Below are positions 57,451 to 64,000 of a DNA stretch of 64,000 nucleotides, in pieces (position 1 is the stretch's first letter; each line of letters opens with the position of its first letter). The notes under the pieces are model-generated. The model worked only from the letters and a program-made list of their open reading frames with translations, ran no database searches and was not told where the DNA came from. The position numbers were made by a program, and so were the translations under genes. The stretch spans positions 489,462 through 553,461 of the forward strand of contig BDDD01000998.1 in assembly GCA_001972305.1 (NCBI GenBank). The letters are read 5' to 3'. Source of the DNA: Cephalotus follicularis (lineage: Eukaryota > Streptophyta > Magnoliopsida > Oxalidales > Cephalotaceae).

Positions 57451-59178
57451 CATCAAAATCGATGTCAAAGGCATCATATTTCGTTTCGTCACACGGCCTA
57501 AAGCTTGACACGAAGCACAAGCCTTACAGTACTGAAATGCATCTTTAAAAATAGTCGGCCAATAAAAACCACATTGTAAAACCGTAGCCGCTGTCTTTGT
57601 CGGGCCGAAATGACTTCCACATGCTTGATCATGACAAAAAGTTAGAACCGAGCGATGCTCATGATCAGGAACACATCGTCGCAAACTTAAATCCGGACAT
57701 GCTTTGAAAAGATAAGGATCATCCCAATAAAAATGTTTTGCTTGCGATAGGAACCTATGCCTAACTTGAGCGGACCAATCTGAGGGTACACTTCCCGTAA
57801 CAAGATAATTCACTATGTCCGCATACCATGGTTCGCTCTCAACACGCATAATTTGCTCATCAGGAAAACTCTCATTAATCAGACCATGGACCTTGGGTGT
57901 ATTGGAAAGTCGGGATAGATGGTCGGCTACCAAATTCTCAATTCCTTTCTTGTCTCGAATTTCAACGTCAAACTCTTGAAGGAGCAGAACCCAACGGATG
58001 AGACGCGCTTTTGCATCCTTTTTACTCATGAGATGCCGAATCGCAGCATGATCATTATACACGATGACATGTGATCCTAAAAGATATGAACGAAATTTCT
58101 CAAGAGCAAAGACCACAGGTAAGAATTCCTTCTCAGTGGTAGTGTAATTCAATTGCGCATCAGAAAGGGTCCTACTGGCACAATAGATGACGTGAGGTAG
58201 TTTATTCATTCTTTGCCCGAGAACAGCTCCAATGGCACTATCGGAAGCATCGCACATGATCTCAAAAGGCTCAGTCCAAATGGGTGCCTGAATGATAAGT
58301 GCGGAAGTGAGATCCTTCTTTAAGCGGTTAAATGCTACAAGGCACTCATCAGAGAAAACAAAATCTTGATCTTTCGCTAGGAGCGAAGTCAAGGGGCGTG
58401 CTACCTTGCTAAAATCCTTGATGAACCTTCGATAAAAACCAGCATGTCCGAGGAATGCTCGGATATCTTTCACATTACGAGGTGGAGGCAAATGCTTGAT
58501 GCCTTCAATTTTTGCTTTATCTACTTGAATTCCTTCTTTTGACACTACATGTCCAAGAACGACCACCTTCTTCACCATAAAGTTACACTTTTCCCAATTT
58601 AACACCAAATTCTTCTCTCTACTTCTTTCAAGCACTAATTTTAGGTGATGAAGGCATTCAAAAAATGAGGAACCATGCATAGAAAAGTCATCCATAAAAA
58701 CTTCAAGAAAGTCTTCCACCATGTCAGAGAAAATGCTCATCATGCACCTTTGGCAGGTAGCGGGGGCATTGCAAAGGCCAAACGGCATGCGTCGGTAAGC
58801 AAATGTTCCGAAAGGGCATGTGAACGTGGTTTTTTCTTGATCTTGCGGAGTGATGGGAATTTGATTGTATCCGGAGTACCCATCGAGAAAACAATAATAC
58901 TCATGACCAACTAACCTATCTAGCATTTGATCGATAAACGGAAGTTGAAAATGATCCTTCCAGGTTGCTGTATTCAACTTTTGGTAGTCAATGCACACCC
59001 TCCATCCGGTTTGGATTTTTGTAGGAAGTAAATCATTAGTGGAGGATTGTACTACCGTTACTCCGGATTTCTTTGGGACAACGTGGACGGGACTCACCCA
59101 TTGACTATCTGAAATGGGATAGATGATCCCATTGTCCAGCCACTTCAAGATTTCTTTTTGTATGGCTTCTTTCATCAA
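57250..59178 (-). CDS. Reverse transcriptase, RNase H and integrase N-terminus of element D (Athila-type pol)
   Basis: 642 codons. [42 protein letters not shown] (catalytic Asp pair) and [14 protein letters not shown]. RNase [60 protein letters not shown] and ADHLSRL. Integrase: the HHCC zinc region with [11 protein letters not shown], and [11 protein letters not shown] with the first catalytic Asp. The PISDS(K/Q)WVSPV motif is characteristic of the Athila lineage. A frameshift near 57450 scrambles the last 60 codons. The first Met is not the real start: the same frame continues upstream past one TGA. Confidence 0.92.
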   Translation of the reverse strand: MMKEAIQKEILKWLDNGIIYPISDSQWVSPVHVVPKKSGVTVVQSSTNDLLPTKIQTGWRVCIDYQKLNTATWKDHFQLPFIDQMLDRLVGHEYYCFLDGYSGYNQIPITPQDQEKTTFTCPFGTFAYRRMPFGLCNAPATCQRCMMSIFSDMVEDFLEVFMDDFSMHGSSFFECLHHLKLVLERSREKNLVLNWEKCNFMVKKVVVLGHVVSKEGIQVDKAKIEGIKHLPPPRNVKDIRAFLGHAGFYRRFIKDFSKVARPLTSLLAKDQDFVFSDECLVAFNRLKKDLTSALIIQAPIWTEPFEIMCDASDSAIGAVLGQRMNKLPHVIYCASRTLSDAQLNYTTTEKEFLPVVFALEKFRSYLLGSHVIVYNDHAAIRHLMSKKDAKARLIRWVLLLQEFDVEIRDKKGIENLVADHLSRLSNTPKVHGLINESFPDEQIMRVESEPWYADIVNYLVTGSVPSDWSAQVRHRFLSQAKHFYWDDPYLFKACPDLSLRRCVPDHEHRSVLTFCHDQACGSHFGPTKTAATVLQCGFYWPTIFKDAFQYCKACASCQALGRVTKRNMMPLTSILMVEAFDVWGIDFMGPFPSGLRRFLVEPMTTPLLLNFSRGIFFLVLAPHVPLSVIEVLIFAIVILKHL

Positions 59179-59190
59179 GGGATTTGCTCT

Positions 59191-60435
59191 TCACTGAGGT
59201 TCTCTAGAAGGTTTGGATCCTTCTATGAGATTTATGCGATGCTCGCAAATAGAAGGGCTAATTCCTTTGATGTCAGCCATCGTCCAACCAACTGACTCTT
59301 TATTTTCTTTGAGTAGGTAAATAACCTCCTCTTCCTGACTGGGAGTAAGATCATATGAAATGATAATAGGAAGAGTTTGGTTGTCACCTAGAAATGAGTA
59401 TTTCAATGTAGAGGGCAATTCTTTGAGTTCAAGTTTCAGAGGCTCCTCAATTGATGGTTTAGGCAAAGATGTGGACAAGGGGCCCACTGGCTCAAATGGC
59501 TGCATACTAAACACATCAACGAAATCACCTCCATCGACATCCTCTAAATCCCACATGCAATCATTAAAATTTCCATCAAAATCAATGTCGAAGTGTGTCT
59601 CAATATAATCGAGAAATGCATAGAGTGCGTTCAATTCATCAAAATCAGCGGAATGCTTACCCAATCGGAAAACATTAAAATCCACGGACGTATTTCCGAA
59701 GCTTAATCTCATCAGACCATTTTGACAATTGATTAACGCATTGCTTGTAGCGAGGAAAGGTCTGCCAAGGATAACTGGAATTTGATCATTTAAGTTTGCA
59801 ACAGGCTGGGTGTCTAAGACGACGAAGTCGACAGGAGAGAAAAACTCTCCAACCTTTATCAACACATCCTCGATTTTCCCTCGCAGCACCTTCACAAACC
59901 TATCCACTAATTGCAATGTCATCGTGGTTGGTCTTAACTCTCCTAATCCAAGCTTCTCATAAACCGACGACGGCAAAAAATTCACACTGGCTCCTAAATC
60001 GAGCAAGGCATGCTCAAATTTCGTGTTTCCAATAACACAAGAGATTGTCGGGCAGCCAGGATCTTTATATTTTCGTATTGGGGGTTGCGAAAATAGTGCA
60101 CTAATGTTGGCTGCCAAGAAACCCTTTTTCGGTGTCTGAAGGATCCTCTTTTTAGTGCATAAGTCTTTAAGGACTTTTGCGTAAGAGGGCACCTGCTCAA
60201 TGGCTTCAAGCAATGGAATATTGATTTGGACTTGCCTAAATGTTTCGTCGATCTTCTCCATTGTTGGGGTTTTCCTGCTTTGCAATCTTTTTGGAAATGG
60301 AGCTGGTGGGTCAAACGAACATTTTAGTGCCTCGACCGGTTGGTTCTTCTTCTCATCCTCTTTCTCCTTCCTCAATTCATCGTGCGCATTTAATTGTATT
60401 GATTGCTCCGATGGGTCAATCAATAATTCTGGCAA
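59191..60435 (-). CDS. Aspartic protease region of element D
   Basis: 414 codons. The active site is ALLDLGASVNFLPSSVYEKL (Asp-Leu-Gly instead of Asp-Ser-Gly, as usual in Athila), preceded by KYKDPGCPTISCVIGNTKF and followed by VILGRPFLATSNALINCQNG. The C-terminal linker leads to HRINLIEGSKPSREPQ and a TGA (59188-59190). The next frame, 59178 downwards, is in phase, so a single stop, likely CGA to TGA, splits a frame of about 1060 codons. Confidence 0.9.
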   Translation of the reverse strand: MPELLIDPSEQSIQLNAHDELRKEKEDEKKNQPVEALKCSFDPPAPFPKRLQSRKTPTMEKIDETFRQVQINIPLLEAIEQVPSYAKVLKDLCTKKRILQTPKKGFLAANISALFSQPPIRKYKDPGCPTISCVIGNTKFEHALLDLGASVNFLPSSVYEKLGLGELRPTTMTLQLVDRFVKVLRGKIEDVLIKVGEFFSPVDFVVLDTQPVANLNDQIPVILGRPFLATSNALINCQNGLMRLSFGNTSVDFNVFRLGKHSADFDELNALYAFLDYIETHFDIDFDGNFNDCMWDLEDVDGGDFVDVFSMQPFEPVGPLSTSLPKPSIEEPLKLELKELPSTLKYSFLGDNQTLPIIISYDLTPSQEEEVIYLLKENKESVGWTMADIKGISPSICEHRINLIEGSKPSREPQ

Positions 60436-60441
60436 ATTTTC

Positions 60442-61775
60442 TTACGCCAAGGATTCTTCCATTTTCTCGCTCACGCTCTCCGTTTGATCCGATGGATGGT
60501 ATTCATTTCCACTCCTTAGGGCAAAAACTTGTTTTGATGGACCAGAGGAGGAAGCTGAATTTTGCGAATTTACAGGTTGGTGGATTTGAGCGGAATGGTT
60601 TAAGGCAGTCCTAGGATTCGGGCCAGGTTGTGAGGGCACTTTTCCTTTTTCTCTTTCGTGCAGAGCGGATGCTAGTTGTGAAATTTATTTTTCCATGTTA
60701 TGCTGACTAGTCATCATAGTGCTCATTAGAAGTTCTATGCTCTTTTCTAGCGACGAAATCCTAGATGTATCATCCCTTTGGTTTGGCAAACTTGATGTCT
60801 GTTGACTTGAGAATTGATTTTGTGGTGGGAAGGATGGTCAAATAGTGTTCGAATTTTGGGAGAACCTTGTAAATGTCTGATGTGGTATAGACTGGCTAGG
60901 GAAGCTCGAAGGTTGTCCCAAAAAGTGTGATGGTGGGGCACCAACGCTAGAAGGCTTCCCCGAAAAGCTGGATTGTCCCCGCATGTTTTGTCCTTGACTC
61001 CATGAGAAATTTGGAGGATTTCGCCAACCCGGATTGTAAGTGTTACTATACGGGTTGTATTGGTTCATAGCAGACACATTCTCAGGAGCATATTGGTTAT
61101 CAATATAGATTTGGCATTCTTCAAAAACATGGTTTGGGGACTGGCACCAAGAACACATAGGGGTGCTTTGTTCGATTTGATTTACTTGTGTGGAACCCCT
61201 AATAAGTGATTCTAGTCTAGTCACGAGACTGTCTAGCTGTGCCTCTTTAACAACTGCTCCTTCTACAAAATACCCTTTATTTGGCAATGCTCTCTCAAAA
61301 ACTTGAGCTGACTCCCACTCTCTAGTTCACTCACCTAAATCTAAAAGGGAATTACATGCCTCGTTTTCATCAGTGTACGAGGTGAACCCATCGGGACACA
61401 TAGATTCGACCAATTGCTTGGTCTGGTAGTCGATCCCTTCGTAGATGATGTGGCATAAATGCCACGTGTTCAAACCATGATGAGGACACTCTAAGAGAAG
61501 ATCCTTGAAACGTTCCATACACCTAGAAAATTATTCATTGGGTTTTTGACGAAACTGGAGAATGTCGTTCCTAAGTTTATTGGTTTTATGAAGTGGAAAG
61601 AATTTCTTAAGGAACGAGACAGTGAACTGATCCCAAGTGGAGATGGAATTAGTTGGGAGACTGTAGATCCACTTCTTAGCTCCATCTTTAAGAGCAAAAT
61701 TGATGAATCGTAACTTGATATCATTGTCAGATAGTTGCTGAAGTTTCATGAGGGAACATACCTCCTCGAACAAAA
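60442..61775 (-). pseudogene. Gag of element D (Athila-type), N-terminus lost
   Basis: Pieces: 61531-61773 (LRFINFALKDGAKKWIYSLP, TVSFLKKFFPLHKTNKLRND), 61327-61518 (MERFKDLLLECPHHGLNTWH, IIYEGIDYQTKQLVESMC), 60838-61287 (LVTRLESLIRG, a CSWCQSPNHVFEEC zinc knuckle, then an Asn/Pro/Ser-rich tail) and 60442-60639. At least three stops interrupt it. The true N-terminus is missing where the LTR fragment joins at about 61775. Confidence 0.88.
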
Positions 61776-62308
61776 ATTAACTTTCTATTTCTGCTGCAGA
61801 GGAAGAGGTCGGCCCTTATCAAAAGACGTCGATGTCTTCAGGTAAAAATTGTGTTTTGCTGAGATGCCCGTGAAAGACGTCGATCCCTATGATAAAAGTC
61901 GTCGATGTCTTTTTCTCCAAAACTTACAGGTCGATCTTGCACAAAGACGTCGATGTGTTTGATGAAAGACGTCGATGTCTTTCTCATAGCTCTTGAAGAT
62001 AAGTTGCATTTTCCAGAAAAGACGTCGATCCTAAACAAAAGACGTCAACACGTTTAATGTGAACCCAGAAAAGACATCGATCTGTATGAAAGGCGTCGAC
62101 GCTTTTTACTCTGTTTCTGCCGAATTCATCAATTCTTCAATCTTTAATCTTTCAAGCTCCAATTTGCACAACTTTGGGTAGTATTCTTGCACTTTGTTCC
62201 TTTTTCTCTTGTACCTGAAAATCAATATAACACAACCAAAGTAGTCTATTCCAAGCATAAAAATATCGCAAATAGATCTTTAAAAACAACACATTTGTAT
62301 GCTAAACA
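61776..62308 (-). repeat. 5' LTR fragment of element D
   Basis: In element sense it starts TGTTTAGCATA at 62308 and matches S 7044 to about 7597, including the cluster of GACGTCGATGTC-type motifs at 61800-62110. It stops before the TATA box. The open frame 61838-62038 is this repeat read as protein. Confidence 0.88.
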
Positions 62309-62542
62309 ATCATAGGGAGGAGATTTTATGGTTTTATGATCAAACTTCAATAACATAAAATGATCACCACTTTCTACTCATTACAACCATGGCATCAAAA
62401 TCAAATTTCAAACAACTTTGAACAATAAATTTTTCCATAGTTTCCATGTAACCCAAAGATCAAATTCAGCCCACAAACACAATAAAAAATCAATCAATAC
62501 AAGCCAATAAGATTACTAAAACAACTTACAAGCAACAATTAA

Positions 62543-62554
62543 GCTCTGATACCA
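62543..62554 (-). promoter_or_regulatory. Primer binding site of copia C
   Basis: Minus-strand TGGTATCAGAGC, the perfect 12 nt complement of plant initiator-Met tRNA, 2 nt from the LTR end CCAATTCCAACA. Confidence 0.9.
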
Positions 62555-62556
62555 TT

Positions 62557-63430
62557 TGTTGGAATTGGTTGCAAAGAAACCCTAAACTAGAAATCGGCTA
62601 GCATGCTATATGGGTTTAAAAAATTTTCTATGTAATTCCAATCCTCCCCCAAGGATCTTTGATGCTTAAATAAGTTATTAACAAGCATTATAATCAATTT
62701 CTAACAATAGAGAAAGATTAGGACTCACATGATGGTGCCACTCCTTGCTTCAAGTTCCTTTCGTATCCAAGGTAGCGTGCAAGTGTAGGATGGCCTCTAA
62801 GATGATCCACACCAAGATATCTCCTTATTTGTCTCCTTTCTCCAAGCCTTAGGAAGCCAGAGAAACTAGTTTTGTTTCTCTCCAAGAGCCGGCCAAATTT
62901 GGAGAAGTGAAGTCCAAGTGTCCTAATGACTTATGCTATTAAGTATATATTAGGATTAATGACTTAAGGAAAATATCTAAGTCTTTTTACTTAACCATTA
63001 AGCAAATGACTTGGTCAAGGCCCTATCATTCAATGGCCAAAATTTCCCTATTAATAAATCATCTTATGGTTTAATAAGTGTGCAATTCTAATTCACACCA
63101 TGTTGGATGAGATCGTCACTTGTATTGTGTGTGACACTTTAGGTTCACTATTAGGCTGGCCGTAGAATAAAATTGTGATTCCTATAATCAATCAATTAAA
63201 CATTTTTCATCACATGAAAAACACTTTAATTGACATTCCTAACTAAAAACTCTTTTAATTCTTTTTCATCCGAGATAGGTTATTAGGCTACCTCGGCCAT
63301 TCTACTTATCAGCATCGACATCTAGCAATGCATACTGACCCCCAAGTAATATGAATTTTCCTTGAACCATAAAATGTAGTTTCATGCATGTTTAATCCTT
63401 CCACCGTCAATGCTTTAGTTAAACCTAGAG
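62557..63430 (-). repeat. 5' LTR of copia C, 3' part
   Basis: In element sense it ends CCAATTCCAACA next to the primer site. About 870 bp are visible before element E interrupts it at 63431. A TATATACTTAA sequence near 62945 could be the promoter. No gene. Confidence 0.75.
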
Positions 63431-64000
63431 TGTAACACCCCGTGTTAATTTTGGACAAATTAATGCCTTAGACCTTGAGAAATTTTTCTTTTCTTGCTAA
63501 GTATTGGACTTGTCATGTTAGTAAGGCCCAAAGTGGAGTAAAAGGGAGATATTTTGTATGATGTATTGGGACACATGAAGCTTCTTGAGGAAGTTTGGCA
63601 GTTGGTGTACTTTTGGGTTGAGGCAGGTGGTAGTTGTCCATTCTGTTTATTGCGTTGGAAAGGTGTTTTTGCTTGAGTGCTTTCCCTTTCTTCTCCGTTC
63701 TTCCTTGAAGAATTTTCCATTGAAGCGGAGGATTTGGAATGTCTTGCCGTCTAAGCGTTCAGCACTGTAAGTGCTCTTCTTCTTGGGCTGGTATAGCTGT
63801 TCATCGTGCTATATCTTTCATGGTAGCTTCGAGGCAGAGTGATGGTTTGTGAAGGCCGGATGGGCTTTGTCTTGGTTTTATGCATATGGGTGTTCATGCA
63901 TGATGTTCGGTCCTGTGTGAGGACAGTGTATGCTAAGTTGGTTGTGTGCGTGTGTTGACCTTGTAGAAGAAGATCCGAGCTTGGAGTCCGCGTACCAAGG
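63431..64000 (+). mobile_element. Element E: start of an LTR element, cut by the window edge
   Basis: TGTAACACCCCGTG at 63431 is a typical plant Ty3 LTR start and it interrupts the LTR of copia C. The remaining 570 bp show no coding sequence. The orientation is assumed plus from the terminus type; the second boundary is outside the window. Confidence 0.6.

Larger units (their letters stand above)
56419..62308 (-). mobile_element. Element D: Athila-like Ty3 retrotransposon with truncated LTRs
   Basis: Bounded by the perfect 5 bp duplication ATCAT (56414-56418 and 62309-62313), with ends matching solo LTR S. The left LTR keeps only its 3' part, fused to integrase near 56970. The right LTR keeps only its 5' part, fused to gag near 61775. 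The primer site, leader and polypurine tract are therefore missing. Gag, protease, RT-RNase H and integrase are well preserved apart from a few stops and frameshifts. Confidence 0.92.
24389..63430 (-). mobile_element. Element C: outermost Ty1/copia retrotransposon, in pieces
   Basis: A minus-strand copia element interrupted by G, B, D and (in its 5' LTR) E. From right to left: 5' LTR part (62557-63430), primer site (62543-62554), leader (62309-62542 and 54495-56418), gag, integrase, RT N-terminus (51739-51931), RT and RNase H (27006-28178), and the 3' end of pol (about 24390-24560). The RT frame broken at 51739 resumes at 28178, as does RNase H across G. The 3' LTR is not seen and is presumably left of the window, beyond P. 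Many stops and frameshifts. Confidence 0.8.

Noticed and set aside
61838-62038. Short proteins rich in DVF/DIDVF repeats (also 7363-7638, 9028-9286, 13470-13655)
   Set aside because: They are translations of the GTCGAC-type motif clusters in LTRs and have no independent support.
62543-62554. Part of a tRNA gene
   Set aside because: It is a 12 nt primer-site complement next to an LTR end, with no cloverleaf around it.

Overview
This 64 kb window is plant nuclear DNA, from an angiosperm; no species can be named from it. Every recognisable gene belongs to a plant transposon lineage (Tekay-type chromovirus, Athila-type Ty3, Ty1/copia, CACTA/En-Spm) or is a plant host-gene fragment carried inside one. 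I see no intact host gene, tRNA, rRNA or CRISPR array.

The layout is a set of nested insertions. Insertion order is read from broken reading frames that resume on the far side of an insert and from target-site duplications (TSDs). The outermost layer is a minus-strand copia element (C). Its pieces lie at about 24390-24560, 27006-28178, 51739-56418 and 62309-63430. Into C went: a solo LTR (G, 24561-27005); a full-length minus-strand Tekay-like element (B, 28179-51738); a deleted Athila-like element (D, 56419-62308, TSD ATCAT); the start of another LTR element (E, 63431 to the edge); and, by inference, a plus-strand copia (P, 14893 to about 24388).

The left third is nested deeper. P is cut by LTR Y, Y by LTR X, X by the plus-strand Tekay-like element A (1-11560), and A by two further insertions: a non-coding LTR element T (269-4217, TSD AGATA) and an Athila-type solo LTR S (7044-8354, TSD GAGAC). 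Near its 3' end P is also cut by solo LTR Z (17073-22029). Z holds Q (19163-21407), a near-perfect palindrome of two 1115 bp half-LTR arms around a 15 nt loop, with a perfect 5 bp TSD.

A 13.2 kb CACTA element (F, 35842-49086, TSD GCA) sits in the 5' LTR of B. It carries a truncated tnp2-type transposase, a second transposase-like gene in four exons, and pieces of at least six host genes: poly(A)-binding protein, LOG cytokinin-activating enzyme, NDUFA9-like complex I subunit, ERV46/ERGIC3-like protein, kinesin-4 and myosin VIII. The pieces keep their introns. A 1156 bp part of the myosin section is tandemly duplicated.

The LTRs share two unexplained features. One is clusters of a GTCGAC core whose flanks differ between families but stay palindromic. 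The other is a short hairpin-forming block at a constant distance from the LTR 3' end. Almost all element genes carry stops or frameshifts, so the region reads as silenced, decaying repeat DNA. B, D and F are the best preserved.
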